The notes under the pieces were generated by a model, which searched no databases, was not told the DNA's origin, and saw only the letters and a program-made list of their open reading frames with translations. A stretch of 64,000 bases of DNA from Takakia lepidozioides (Eukaryota > Streptophyta > Takakiopsida > Takakiales > Takakiaceae), in assembly GCA_030704615.1 (NCBI GenBank), contig CM060732.1:12462001-12526000 (forward strand), written 5' to 3'. Below, piece by piece: positions 45,362 to 57,584 of the stretch (the first letter of the stretch is position 1; each line of letters opens with the position of its first letter). The translations under genes and the position numbers were made by a program.

Positions 45362-47300
45362 TGCGGTTGATTCGACTCTTGAGGAACTAACTACTCGAGG
45401 TTCTTAGGTGGGCCACCCAACAATGCAGACAAAAACCGGATGCGGGATCGACCAGCCCATCCATACTTAGATGAAGCAACTCACAAGGTAGGCAGTACAG
45501 AGTTGCAAGCCTACCATTTTACAACAACGAAAACTCCCATACCCTTGAGACTCATTGAACCAGTTACGTAAGGATGGTGACTAGGATGAGTATGTGTTTC
45601 ATGCAGCATGTCGGTTGGATTCGATTGAGTCTCGAGACATCATGAGGGGTATCTTGACGAGGCACGGGCGGATGGCCCCGCTCTTGTACGCTTTCTTCTC
45701 AAACTGGGACGTCCAAAAGAGGTGGGTCAAAAAGCCCATTGACCCCAAATCTGCCTCAAATGTGTCCAAATTTTCATCACAATGTGAATTCATCTGGTCA
45801 TATTGTTCCTTGCGTGGAAACTCACTACCATAAAAAATTTAACCTATCTACATGCATAGATGAATTTTCTAACTTATCTACATGCAAAATGAATTTTCAA
45901 AGTTTGAGCAGATTTGTTCAAACTTTCAAGGTATCGTATAAATTGAAGCCAGTCTAGATACTATCCAGCTAATGATATATAGAACAAAAACCTCAATTCA
46001 CTTATCCTTTGTTTTCAAGATTTCTGTCATTCAAAAAGAGTTGTATGCTACTATGACATCTAATTCTTGACAAACGGATTTTTTTCTTTTCTTTTTTTGT
46101 TAACGGGAAACACCTGGGAGCGACAGTTCACAAATCAGGCCCCTTAGTAGCGAGAGGAGAAAATAACCTCTTTCACAGTACCTCGCCATGAAGGCATAGA
46201 AATGGGACACCGCCCAAGGGAAGGGGGGAGAAGAGTATACTACACCCATCAAGTAGCAGGATTTTGACCCCAAAATCATATGGGTGGTACTCCACAACTT
46301 CCACCCCTGTTTTTTTTTTTAAACAACAAATAACCAACAGTCAGTAGCTCAGTTGGTTAGTGTGCTGATTCCGCCCCACCTGCTTATTCGGTTGGATGAA
46401 TGGAGGGAGGATGCACTCTGGATGAAGGAGAGATGGACGGAGCTAGGATGTAGTCTGGATGAACTTACGCTTTGTGCATGAGGATGAGCTAGACGGCTTT
46501 ATTATACGTTGTCTTATTCTAAGAGCTAGTTTAGGATTAGATTAGGATGGAACTGGGTGATGTGGCTTCTTTCTATGGCTATGCTGGAACGACATCTGGC
46601 TGGCCTGTATGTAATTGCCACGCGGCACAAGGATTAGATTATGAGCTAATGCTATTTAAGCTACACTGCCGTGGCAGTGGGGGTGGTGGATTTCATCTTA
46701 TATGTGTGATTACTTGGTGTGACAGTGTGCTTGAGTGTTTGTATGAACGTGGAGTGGATGTGCTAGACAGTTAAGTCATCTTCGTGAGATTTCATCTTCT
46801 CTGCCAGGCTCCTTTGCCGACTACATTGCACTAAACCGGGAGAGGAAGGGGAATAACCCCCTGGTGCCGGAATTGTGCTTCACAAAGTAGCCCTAAGAAA
46901 ATATATTAAAATGGAAAAAAGAAAACCCCAAGGATCCATGAAGCAAACACGCGGCAAGGGAGGAATCCAGAAATGTAACAAAATAATAAATAAATGTTAT
47001 TTTTCATGTAGTTGATCTCATTGTGTGTGATATTTATAATTGTTATGGTGTGAAATTCTGCCTTCTTTTATAGTTAGTTGATATATATGTATATATATTT
47101 TAGCTTCTCATTGAGCAATAATAGGGTCATGAATGTCCGCGCATGTGGCTGCGGCGGGGCCCGCGTGTGGCAAAGGGTGTCGCAGAGGGTGGGAGCGCCC
47201 CTACCCGGACCCGCCAGTCTGCTGGTGGATCTGCTCGGGCCACAAAACACATGAGGTAGTCTGCTGGGGCCCACAATATGCACATAAAGCATTAGTTATT
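45362..47300. other. No gene recognised
   Basis: AT-rich, with short frames only. A tRNA-like word (AGTAGCTCAGTTGGTTAG) lies near 46,343 but there is no convincing B box or cloverleaf. Confidence 0.4.
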
Positions 47301-47317
47301 ACAAGGGGTTTTAGAAA

Positions 47318-47392
47318 TTGGCAGGTAGTGTGGTGGTTAAGAGCAATGAATAATAAATACGAGGTTTGGTGTTCAAATCCTGTCAGGTTGTA
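47318..47392 (+). mobile_element. Possible tRNA-derived SINE head
   Basis: GGCAGGTAGTGTGGTGGTTAAG resembles a pol III A box, and GGTGTTCAAATCCTG about 40 bp on resembles a B box (GTTCAAATCC). The sequence does not fold as a full tRNA. No tail or target duplication was identified, so this is weaker than the 21,983 element. Confidence 0.4.
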
Positions 47393-47394
47393 CT

Positions 47395-47610
47395 GCCGCC
47401 TGCTGGAAGGTGTGCCCAGTCCGCTCGTCGGTCTGTTTGGAGGGTCGGCCGGTCTGCTGGAGGAGGGTCTCCCCATTCTGCTTGTTGGTCTGCTGGAGGG
47501 GTGCCAGTCCGCTCGTCGGTTTGGAGGGTCTGCCTGCCTGTCTGCTAGAAGGTTGGAGTTGGTCTGTTGGAGGGTCTGCCCAGTCCGCTAGAAGGTCCGC
47601 TGCGGTAGAT
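47395..47610. repeat. Irregular repeats of GTCTGCTGGAGGGT / CAGTCCGCTCGTCGGT
   Basis: The words GTCTGCTGGAGG(G/A)G, CCAGTCCGCT and CGTCGGT recur about every 45-60 bp. The pattern is non-coding and variable in spacing. Confidence 0.55.
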
Positions 47611-47719
47611 GAACAAGGACTTAGAAAAATTTCAGAATCTGGCCGACCCGGTGAATGGGCGGTGAGCTTATGAGCTCACCCCAAGGGCCGAACTAGCGGG
47701 GCCCATAGGGGCATGATGT

Positions 47720-48500
47720 AAATATTTTTTTTGTTGCTCGTGTGGGTTGCAACTTTGCATATGTGATCTGAACATACTTATGCACATGTGGACCAAATAT
47801 GAGCTTGAACCGAGTTCATTCAATGGGTCATTCTAGTGTTGAACGCAGCTACGTGTCGTAGAGACGGAAAATTGCGTTTCGCCTGCACATGATTTTTTTT
47901 TTATTCCATTTTCAAGCCATATGCTTAATGACAGCATATGAAATGTGTGTACAAAATTTGGGAGTAAACAAAAGTCATTTGGACCCAGAACCATATTTTG
48001 TTCTTTCATTTATATTCCAAAGTTGAGTTATCTTCAATTTCATGCACACTCTTCATAGAGAGTTTTACAAAAGTGACCTTAGAAACACACTTATTTTTTT
48101 TCCATTTTGTTTTTTGTCCAATTTTTTGCATGGATGTAGTGGTGCAAACCCTGATGTCACAGAACAAAATAGAGCCAAAAATAAAATCATTACGCCTCTC
48201 AAAACCGCAATCATATATTTTCTAAATGCAAATATTTATTTTAAATTCTTTTAAATTCCATTTAATTCAAATTTGGTTCAAGGGTGAGTGCGTCGTTGGG
48301 GAGGCAAATGTTTTTTTTTTTTGCTGGATCTTTGCACATGTGTTGCACACATATTTAAGCACATGTGGGAAAAAGTGAAGCTTGAGCCACATCCGTTTGA
48401 TAGGTCCAATGGCATGAGAGGATTTTCTTTCACATTAAAAACTGGTTGATAGGGTGAACGCGTCCTTGATGATTTTGTTTGGGTTTGAAACTTTGCATGC
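47720..48500. repeat. Degenerate direct repeats upstream of tnp2
   Basis: A unit with ACTTTGCATATGTG, then GCACATGTGG and GAGCTTGAACC occurs near 47,750-47,815. A related unit (CTTTGCACATGTG, GCACATGTGG, AAGCTTGAGCC) lies near 48,330-48,390 and a third start near 48,490. It is probably a subterminal region of the CACTA element that follows. Confidence 0.5.
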
Positions 48501-48639
48501 GTGACGTTGCGCACATACATGTAATTATTGAATGACATATTTGATGCATGCATACATTGAAGGTTGTTGTTTGCATTTCGCTTATAATAAGTTGTATGGT
48601 TGCAATGACACATTATAATATATGCCCGTATGTTCATTT

Positions 48640-51283
48640 GTTCGTATCAGGACTTTGTCCATCCCTTCCCGGTGCTTTCTTGGGGGACCCCATCCGAAAA
48701 CACCCCAAGTACATTAGGTGGGAGCCGTGGGCGAGACGCCGCCCCGACCGGCGATCAAGTACCGAACGATGATGACGATGACAGTGACATTGATAGCAGC
48801 AGTGAAGATGGAATTAACCAGGAGGATCTCTTAATGCATCATATAGGCACTGATGCAACCCATGGAGAAGAAACCAGGCCAATCGCTGATCCTGAAATGG
48901 GCCCCTCAAATGACATGGAGAGGGAGGCGAAAACTCCCTTGTACGAAGGGGCGAAAGTGAGTTGACTTTGAACAATCTTACTATTGCTCAATCTTCAAGT
49001 TCGATTTGGCGTAAGTAATGTTGGGATGTCTGCCATAATGCGAACTATTGCAGAATATATCCTTGGTCCACACTTGAAACCCAAGATGCCACGGTCGCGG
49101 AAAGAGGCGCGCGAAGTGTTGGACTCCGTGGAGATGGGCTATAAGATTTTTCATGCATGTCCATGTGATAAAACCCTATACTACGGAGAGGATTCGCGTC
49201 TCACCAAGTGCCTAAAGTGCAAAGAAGACCGATATCGGGATGATATCCAAGGGAAAAAAGTACCATGCAAGGTATAAGCGCCATTCCCCCTCGCATGGAA
49301 ATTTTCTTCTTTAATCTTGTCAATGCATGTCAAGTATATTCCACAAAGTTTGGGGTTTAGAGAGTAGCACTCATGCAAGATCTGATTGTGGCTTTGGAAG
49401 GAGTGAATAATACTGGCGACGTTCGGTTTTGACCATTCACGCCCAAATGAGGGAGAGGCTGTATGAAGAGAAAGACATAAGGGTGTTGTATTTGTGTCCT
49501 AATGGGATGATTATATGTGGGGGACGTGGGGTATTTCATTGTAGAAAATGCATTATTTTCCGTTCATCCCGCGATTGAAGGCACAGTACTACCGAAGCCC
49601 AGAGTTGGCAACACTGATGAGATGACACGCCTTGCATCGGAGCCCCCCGAGAAAGGTGTACGGGCCACAAGATTCACAAGCATGGAGGCATACTGAAGAG
49701 ATGTGGCATTTTCTCTTGGAGGACCCACGACATGTCTGCCTCGGCTTCTCCTCGGATGGGGTCAACCCATACTCTGTCCAGTCATGTAGTCATTCCACTT
49801 GGCCGGTGACCTTGATGAATTACAACATTCCTCCGTATCTTTCAATAAATAAAAGGCCATATCATGTTGGCTGCCATTGTACCAGGTGAGTGTTCCCATT
49901 TCATGCTTATTATTCCCTTGGACTTTACATTAATCTTATCATCTCTGGCACAATTCGGATGCAAGATTGACGAGTGACATAATCATGGAGTAAGACGTGT
50001 AACTCATTATGTAGTATAATTTGCATATTGGTGGAGCATTGAAACAATGATGTGAATGTCTCATAGGGAAAAAACAAGTGGCAAACATGGACACGTACTT
50101 GCGACCTCTAGTTGATGAACTTAAGGAGCTATGGAGGGGGGTCCCGACATTGGATGCTTCACTTGATCCTATGGCCGGACAATCTTTTCAGGTGAGAGGC
50201 ATATTGCTTTGGACAATGCATGATTATCCAGGTATATTATGTTTCCCATGAAGAACCCACGTACATTTATTTGTCAAGGCCGGATAGTCTTGTCAAGGCG
50301 ACAGTCTTGTGCACCATAGTGGGGTAAATGGCACTATGGGCCATGCACATAAGAACTTCTTGTCTTGGCTAATGTGGCGGGATGTGTACAGGACTAACTG
50401 TTTGCTCGAGCACCAAATGGTACCATGCGTGCTTGCATTGTGGCGATGATCTTGATGCACATAGCTCCCGCCATCTTCGCAAGATGGTGTATCCCAACTA
50501 CCGCAAGTTTCTTCCTATGAGCCATCGATGGAAAAGAAGAGAGAAACACTTGTTTGATGGCAAAGAGGAGGTACGTCCCCCCCCCCCCCCCCCCGTGACA
50601 CCATCCGGGCAGTTTTGGAAAGACCGATGGAAGGAGGCCCATGCGGGCACGGTCGGTGAAGTGGATGTGCCCGGCATAAAGCGACTTTTAATCTTCTACG
50701 AGTTGCCATATTGGGCGTTACGTATTCCACAAAAACACCGTCAATATCCCTATGCATGCATGTGATATTGTACATTTGGTATATGTTGCATTGTCACTTT
50801 CACGTCAAAAAATTTGTGTAAGTATTTGTGGGTGGGGATATATGTAGGACCTGAAGATTCGCCATCTTCTAGATCCCATGCATATTAAGAAGAATGTCTG
50901 CTCGTCCCTTTTTCGGGTTCTGCATGGCACGCCGGCAAAGAAGGGAGTGGCTGCAAAAGGAGATTCTCTCGGTGTTAGAAAGAAACTTGAGGAGCAAGGT
51001 CGCATGCGCTATCTATGGGCCGAACAAAATGGTGTGGACCCAAAGGGTGTTGTACGGTGGAAGTATAAATGCGCACCTTGGCAATGGACAAAGGAGGAAT
51101 ACAAGAATGTGATAGCCACCATAGGTACTGTCCGAACACCAACTGGTTATGGGTCATCCCTCTGTATAAAGTTCAACGAAGACGGGGTCCATGGTTTGAA
51201 GTCTCATGACTACCACAATATTTTGCAAGACAGGGCAGTTGTAGGGTTGAGTGGACCAAAAACGGCAGATCCTGCTCCATGAA
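48640..51283 (+). pseudogene. CACTA (En/Spm) tnp2-like transposase, decayed
   Basis: Pieces in order: acidic N-terminus ending TPLYEGAK; NVGMSAIMRTIAEYILG; GYKIFHACPCDKTLYYG with CLKC (zinc-binding); DPRHVCLGFSSDGVNPYS, WPVTLMNYNIPPYLSI; ANMDTYLRPLVDELKELW; HACLHCGDDL; then LLDPMHIKKNVCSSLF and GLKSHDYHNILQD near the end. This order and wording match plant TNP2/Tnp2-type transposases. Frames jump several times and at least one in-frame stop is present; some jumps may be introns. A C-run near 50,578-50,594 also disturbs the frame. The C-terminal part of tnp2 is missing. Confidence 0.8.
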
Positions 51284-51324
51284 AGTCCATGACCAAAACA
51301 ACAGAGTTTGATGATACTATCCAA

Positions 51325-51339
51325 AATATTTTTGTAGTG
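51325..51339. mobile_element. Possible CACTA right terminus
   Basis: ATATTTTTGTAGTG, read in reverse, begins CACTACAAAAATAT, the form of a CACTA terminus. It lies 56 bp after the last tnp2 frame. No left terminus with the same target triplet was found, so it is tentative. Confidence 0.4.
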
Positions 51340-51833
51340 ATAGATAATTGTATACTGAACATATTTAGTAAAGAGTCATACCCCAAATATTAAAAATATA
51401 ATTCATTAAATAGTTTAGTCTATTATTTAGAAAAATTATGAAAAATAAAATTAGAGTTTACAAAACAAAATCAATATGTCACCTAAACATTGAAGATTAT
51501 AGGTTTTTATACTTCTAGAAAAACAATGACACCCAAAATTCAAAAAACAAGATGAGCTATGGACTTTTCAAAAAACGCCTATTTTTTTGACATATATTAG
51601 TCCATATGAGTCAAATGACAAATGATTTTGTCACTTCAAATCCATACCTATGATGTGGACCAAAATGGCCACCTTAAGTCCAAATTTCAATGGAATTCAC
51701 CAATGGCACATAAGAGAATTTGAGAGGAATGGTGGTAGATGTTAACATCCAGATATAGACAACGTAAGCCACTATTTCTCGAATGGGAACGTCACAAGGA
51801 AATGCAACATATTTTGCACGACTACACAAGAAC
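51340..51833. other. AT-rich spacer between tnp2 and gene B
   Basis: AT-rich with no recognised gene. The last exon equivalent to gene A's 11,659-11,917 was looked for here on the minus strand and not found. Confidence 0.5.
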
Positions 51834-52965
51834 TTACTCACACTCAAAATCGGAGTCCACGTCCAGATCCTCATCAGGCGCTTCGGGCTCCTCCAGAAGT
51901 CCCTCTGTGGATGGGGCAGAAGTAGTGCCCGACTCAAGCTGACGAAGCTTGCTTGAGAAGAGCTCCGTATCAGCTTCCATGCCGAAGAAGTGCCTTCCGG
52001 CGCTCTTGCAAGCATGAAAACATGCTCCTGCAAATCCAAGAAGAACGAGAAATAAAAACAGGGTTTCCCTAAGGTCACTGCCCATATGTCAAACACAATG
52101 TGAAGGGCCCCACCTGTGCCCATAGACAAGTCAACCACTCGTCCACCATGACGGCTGCATGTCTCCACCAAAGTCTGCATGAAAGCTGGAGATTTCTCCC
52201 TTGCACCTCTCCAAGGGACACCAATCGACCTTTTCATAATCCGACCCGAGTCGACGTAATTGAAGATAACATCATCCTCCACAGGCTCGTAGGTGGGGTC
52301 AATGTGAGCTGCAAGGTCCCTCAACTGAAACTCAGCAACACTAGCAGGAAGAGTGTCCTTCCGCCTCACCAGGCACAAAGCTTCGAACACCCGTGTCTGT
52401 CAATAATCACGAAGAGAGCATGAGACAGAAGACATAACCCACCATTTTGATTTACCGAAAAACCACGAAACATCAATTGAAAGGAACCAACTCACTTTCT
52501 GCCCCGGGAACTCGCCCTTCGTAAGAGGCAGAGTATTGATGCATGTCCAAGTTTTGATGACATGAAACCCGGAAGCTTTCATGTAGCTGAAAAGAGTTCT
52601 TCGAGCCGACATGTCCTTTGACTGCATGAGAAGAAGAGCCCCCGAGTCCGAAAGGAACTTGTTGCTGAACGAGAAAGCCCACTGCCAGTAACGACAATCC
52701 GATTTGTTCCAAGTCGGGGTCGAATTGGAAGGAAACACATCAGGGACAGGAAAACCGTCAGGAATGTCCAGCACCACAAGGTCAGTCGCGTATGCCTGCT
52801 GAACTCCATTCACCCATTCCGGACTTTTTGTGACCTACAGCCAAAAACAGGAGACAGTGTAAGAAGCCCAATCCAAATCTAACAGGAGATCAATCCCCTG
52901 GACAAGCCACAACAAGTTGCCAAAACACAATTATTCATACAACAGTTTAGACATAAGTGTTTACC

Positions 52966-53567
52966 TGAGTGAGGAACGAAACAAGCATGTCCCATGATTT
53001 CGAGGGCACCCCTTTGAATGTGGACTTCCTGGACTCCATCATTGCAAGAAAACTTTCATTCAGCACCTTACGATCGAACTGGCCCAAAACCCTGGAGGGA
53101 TGTTCTCTCGCCTCGAAAACTTGCTCCCTCGACTTTGATGTTCTCCTATCCCTCCTTGCGGGAGAAGGCTGTCTTTCAGGAACCTCTGACGGTCCTTGTC
53201 CTTGCGGAGCTGCACTTTTTCCCTTCCCCTTCAGATCCCCGACAATCTTCCCCTTTCGTTTTGGAGTAGCAGTTTTCTCGGGCTCTTTTGCAGCCAGAGC
53301 CGAAATGATTCTGTCCTGGATGTCTTTGTCAACCAATGGGGCAATCGCTGCGGCATTGTCGTTCAGGTTTCTCAAAACAACTTCATCGAATGGAGTGTCC
53401 TGTTTTGGCAGGTCGAGGTACCACCCACAGTCTCGGAAGTGCGCCCTGCTCCAGTCTTTGGCAATACCAGCCGTGTTGTCTTGTCATTGGAGGGGTCAGC
53501 CCATGAATAGATGAAGTCTGGGTCATCGCTAAGGTACTTTCCCGGTATGAGGATATGATACATATAC
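52966..53567 (-). other. Exon 6 of gene B, with frameshift
   Basis: Opens MYHILIPGKYLSDDPDF, matching MEGNHLSGIPDYLDMW-type sequence in gene A. Near 53,490 the reading moves to TAGIAKDWSRAHFRDCGWYL, matching TAGILKDWSPSHFRDCGWYL in A, so one indel separates them. The strong match either side argues for recent damage or a base-call error. A basic Ser/Arg/Lys-rich stretch follows (about 53,090-53,260). Confidence 0.75.
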
Positions 53568-54445
53568 CTGAATCACACACAAAAAACCCAGACAGTCATT
53601 CGATCAGAAAACGAAAAAGAACACACATCCGGAAAAAGATATTGAAATGCAGGAAGACAATACTGAGAAATCTACTTTTGAAATCCCGAATCAACCTTGC
53701 GTTGACGCAATGTTGATTCGAGCAGAAATGGGGAACACCAAATGATAATGTTGTATTGATAGAGACAACGACTGAGAAGCGCAATTCAACATTGCTTCAA
53801 CGCAAGGTTGTTTTCATTCACAGAGGAAATGGAAAACACTGCCTGAAAACTACCATCTGACTATGTACTGGTGCGGATATTCAACATTGCGTTGGCGCAA
53901 TGTTGAAATCCTCTGTTGAAACACATGTCAATGCTATCTGATAATCATAAGTTTCCTACAATTGTATGGAAATCGGGGGATGGCTGCGGGAAATTTCCAG
54001 CAATCCATACCGCCAAACAACCTTGCGTCAACGCAAGTCTGTTTGTTGGTACAGTGAAAGTTGTAAATAGCATTTCAAACTGACTCCAAACAGTCTTATG
54101 TTCATCTTGGCAGCATTGGAACTGGATTTGAACTACCCAAAACCACAGGAAAAGCTACATAGCCTGCCACTTCATCAACCTTGCGTTGACGCAAGGCTGA
54201 ATTTCCTGTCAGTTTATCCCCTTTCACATTCAGAAAAACGGCATTATGGGATACCCAGGTATAGGTAAGTGAAACCAGGACAATGGGAAACAACCTTGCG
54301 TTAACGCAATGTTGCTCGACTGCACATGCAGAGCCCTCAGAGATCTCGCAAAGCACTGCAAATTCGCAATTCTTTATGGAAAGAACGACACAAGATTGCA
54401 GAAACATGCCCTTCAAGCACCAAATTTGATTCAAGGAGGTCACAC
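53568..54445 (-). repeat. Hairpin array in intron 5 of gene B (6 copies)
   Basis: Inverted repeats of about 24-26 nt with core CCTTGCGTTGACGCAAGG or variants lie near 53,691, 53,786, 53,881, 54,016, 54,175 and 54,291. The 54,175 copy pairs over 11-nt arms with one mismatch; 53,881 is CATTGCGTTGGCGCAATG. Some copies have CA or TA in place of the TG centre. The intron sits at the same codon as gene A's hairpin intron. Spacers share little sequence with gene A. Confidence 0.9.
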
Positions 54446-56053
54446 CTGTACAACACTCGCTTCATTGCTTGCTCGCTGTTGTACTGGTTTTTGAATTCGT
54501 AAGACCTGGAGATTCCTTTGTCTTTCTCAAACTCCCTGAAGAAGCAGTTGTTCCAGACAGCGAGCTTCCATCTCTTGATATAGGCCTCCAGTGTGATCCG
54601 GGGGCAAGCCATCTGGATTTTGTAGTCTGCCATCGACTCAGCAAGTGCAGCCACTGCACGTTTTTCTAACTGCAACAAGAAAGCTCGTAAGAATTTGGGA
54701 GAGGTTACGGAGCAACACAAATGTCTGAAAATGGTTTGGTGGAAACCTTACCTGGCTCCAGAATGTGGCTTTGTGTAGCCACTGGTCGAATGTGTGGTCG
54801 CTAACAACTCTTATTGCTTGTGTCTTCGGGTCCCTCTCTGGAGTTGGGAACATGTTCGTGTCTCTCACAAGAGGATCTGAATTCCATATCTCCAACCACC
54901 TGATTTTGGTTGCATTGTCCACCATTGAAATGGAAAGGCGATGTAGTTTCTCTTGAGTCATTTCTGGCTTGGAGCCATACTTGTCATAGTGTGCTTTCAC
55001 CTGCTCCAGAAATTCCGTGCCAAGACTTGGGTCTGCTATCCGGATCTGTTTGTCGAATGCACTCATGAGGTTCTTCCTTTGATTATTCATCTCGAACTTC
55101 ATCATGTCCTCAAGCCCAGTTGCAGACCGCTGCTCTTCTGTGTGGGAATCATAGTACTCTGCTTTCGCCTTCAATCCAGTTTCTGCTATTTCTTGCTGCA
55201 TACATTACAGGTAAAAAGAATCAAACACTGGAATTTCTTCACAAAATTTGCAGTAACAAACAGGTGTCAAAAAGCTTACAGTGTACATGTAGTCAAGAAA
55301 AGCCTCCCTTGTCAAGCTGTACCATGTGCTTGTCTTCTTCTCAGCACAGATTGGTCGTCACATGAGATGTTTCATTGGACCTGGAAAAACCTTCAACTCA
55401 TAAGATGATTTCAAATTGTTGAAACAAGGAACAGACACAAAGTTGGAAACTTACTTGTTTATGTCGTGCATGGCTGTCAAGAGCTGCGTGACACGTCCTT
55501 TGTGATTGAGAACCATGGAAACCACGCTCCAGTGCCATTCGATGTCGTCCGAGTGCAAGCTTGAAATGTAATCCATCCAGGCAAGCAGTCTGTGGTTCCC
55601 ATCCCAGACAAAAAACATCTTTCCCATGAATGCTTTTGTGGAGGCCTTTTTGGACAGCTTAAACTCGAACTCCCTGTTTACATCCCGCCAGCATGCATCC
55701 CAACCTTGCTCAATGTCCTCTGTTACAAGACACTCCTCTCCTTTCGTGTTCATAGTGGATACGTAGAACACTGCTCATCCCTTGACATAGCCGTGAACAA
55801 AGTCGTTCTTCAACTTCGTTATATCATTCCTCAATGTCGGTCGAACAGCGGGCATGGAGATCATCCTGCACAGCGGAATGACCAGGTTTCCGCCGGGAAC
55901 CTCCATCGACAGAATCACCTTCGACGAGTTCACTTTTTGCCCACCCATTATCTCCTCGGCCTTGTCTTCATAGTTTCCCTCCAATGAGTCTTCCTCACCT
56001 TCACCTTCTGACGCGGCCAAATCTTCCCCCTCGGATTTCCTTTTTCTTTTCCT

Positions 56054-56604
56054 CTGCACAGAATGAATTCTCTGTGAGTGACAGATTGAGCACCCATGGA
56101 TCAACCTTGCTTTGACGCAAGGTTGATTGATGGGGATGTAGTTTAGACTGAAAGGCATACAGGAAAAACTTTTGAAGCAAAAAAATGCTTTGCGTTGACG
56201 CAGGGTTCTTTTGGGAGCTTCAACTAATCAACTTTCCCTACCTTACAGTTCAGGGTATGAGAGATCGGACGCTTCCATTGAAAAAAAAAATCATCAAAAC
56301 CAGCCTTGCGTCAACGCAATGTTGATTCCTGTGCGGCATCTGTTCGTTTCACTAGAAGTTCTAACATAAAAACTACAGGAAAAGGAGATTGTTGTCTCTG
56401 CTTCTTCTTCGAACTTGATGATGCGTCGCAAGCATCCATGTCTGTCTAGCTTGATTGTAGTGCAACATCTGCACTGTTTTGATGCCCAATATATACACTT
56501 AGGAGGTCGACTTCAACCTTGCGTTGACGCAAGGTTGATGTCGACCTCAATGCTTAGCAAGAACCAGACAGAATCAGAGAGAGAGAAAGAGAGTTCATAG
56601 CCAC
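56054..56604 (-). repeat. Hairpin array in intron 1 of gene B (4 copies)
   Basis: Copies lie near 56,101-56,126, 56,184-56,208, 56,300-56,325 and 56,503-56,548. They use the gene B arms (CAACCTTGC / GCAAGGTTG). The last is extended by GAGGTCGAC / GTCGACCTC, making a 46-nt hairpin with 22-nt arms, one mismatch and a two-base centre. The homologous intron of gene A carries degenerate CGTTAACG words. Confidence 0.88.
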
Positions 56605-57054
56605 CTCCGGTTTCTTCTTTGCACTTGATGATGCTCCTGACGCATTCAATCTTTCCATGTGGTCTGGAGGTAGCATGCTTCCAAGGAGGTCCCGATGGTG
56701 CGAAACAAGGGCAGACGGCATCGTTTCTGCGTCCGTTTGTTCTCCCTGCTCTTTGAAGACCTGTTTCTCTACTCGCAGTGCTTTCTCCCGAGCCCAGCTC
56801 ACTTCCTCGTCCTCCCCCCCTTCTATTGGAGGTTGCTCATCGGTCACCTCCGGGATCACTTCAAGACCTTCCTCTCCACACTGTGGTTGCAGAATCCTGT
56901 TTTGCCCTTCGTCTTCCTCTACGCCGGATGTTTCTTCTCCCATTCTAAGTTCCCGTCTGGCCTTCCTCATCCTCTCCTTAGCGCGTGCCCTTTGCTTGTT
57001 TGATGTGAAATAAAGTGTTCTTCGACGCTTGCTTCTCCCTTGGAATGGGGTCAC

Positions 57055-57584
57055 CGTCTCTGCAGAATCCAGGGTTGCAAAGACAATAAGGAGAAGAGGG
57101 AAAAAAGAGGACTATCGGAGGTTCATCGCAAGGCCTTCAACGCCAAGATGTTCGCTCGCAACGTTCAGTGCGCCACTGACTCATTCCACATGCATGGCGA
57201 ACACGTGTCCATCTAATCGTTATGAAATATCGGCGGAGATCATTGGATCCTCATCCATCCAAAAATCGTTGGGGTCTAATCACCTCTCATCTGAAAAAGT
57301 TCATTATTGGGCAATTTATTCTATTAATCGGATGTATACAAAGTACATCATGAGAATATCTACAATGTCCCTCTACGCGATCCCTGTCTCAAAGGAACCC
57401 TATTTCTATCAAACACATCCTACTCATGTTGTAATCGGAGGTCCCAATCATCCCGGGAGAACTCGTATGAGGCAAATAGCTCACTGCCAGCCCTAATAGT
57501 CCTACTAGCACATGTCATGACAAACATGTGCATCCCCTCACAATATACCGACATATGACCACAAAAGCTCTCATGCCCATCGCT
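57055..57584. other. 5' flank of gene B; no gene recognised
   Basis: Should include the promoter of gene B (reading left). I see no clear promoter elements, repeats or frames with known motifs. Confidence 0.4.

Larger units (their letters stand above)
51834..57054 (-). pseudogene. Gene B: paralogue of the ParB-like/methyltransferase-like gene A, 9 exons
   Basis: Exons (minus strand): 57,054-56,605; 56,053-55,455; 55,380-55,280; 55,195-54,752; 54,669-54,446; 53,567-52,965; 52,834-52,496; 52,396-52,114; 52,027-51,834. Positions and phases match gene A; exon 7 is 339 nt in both. Exon 1: basic start MTPFQGRSKRRRTLYFTS. Exon 2: IPLCRMISMPAVRP and VWDGNHRLLAWMDYI (ParB-like). Exon 4 has AFDKQIRIADPSLGTEFL. 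Exon 7: DLVVLDIPDGFPVPD (motif IV place). Exons 8-9: REKSPAFMQTLVETC, GGRVVDLSMGTG, then GACFHACKSAGRHFFGMEAD (motif I-like). End: acidic tail, SDFECE. Lesions: in-frame TGA at 55,777-55,775; exon 3 is 92 nt shorter than in A and shifts frame; exon 6 shifts frame near 53,490. The methylase half is fully open. Probably a pseudogene unless the assembly is wrong. Confidence 0.75.

Noticed and set aside
46335-46400. tRNA gene
   Set aside because: An A-box-like AGCTCAGTTGGTTAG is present, but there is no B box, acceptor stem pairing or cloverleaf.
45823-51339. Complete CACTA element from CACTACCATAAAA to TTTTTGTAGTG around tnp2
   Set aside because: The terminal sequences agree only in CACTAC and the flanking triplets differ (ACT versus ATA), so the ends are not shown to belong together.
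855-55777. TGA recoded as a sense codon
   Set aside because: Other frames end normally with TGA (for example the DYW gene at 28,030), and frameshifts and TAA/TAG stops also occur in the same elements; decay explains the pattern.
56373-56388. CACTA terminus ACTACAGGAAAAGG inside gene B intron 1
   Set aside because: The first base is A rather than C, and similar ACAGGAAAA words recur in gene B introns, so the match to the 15,294 terminus is probably chance.
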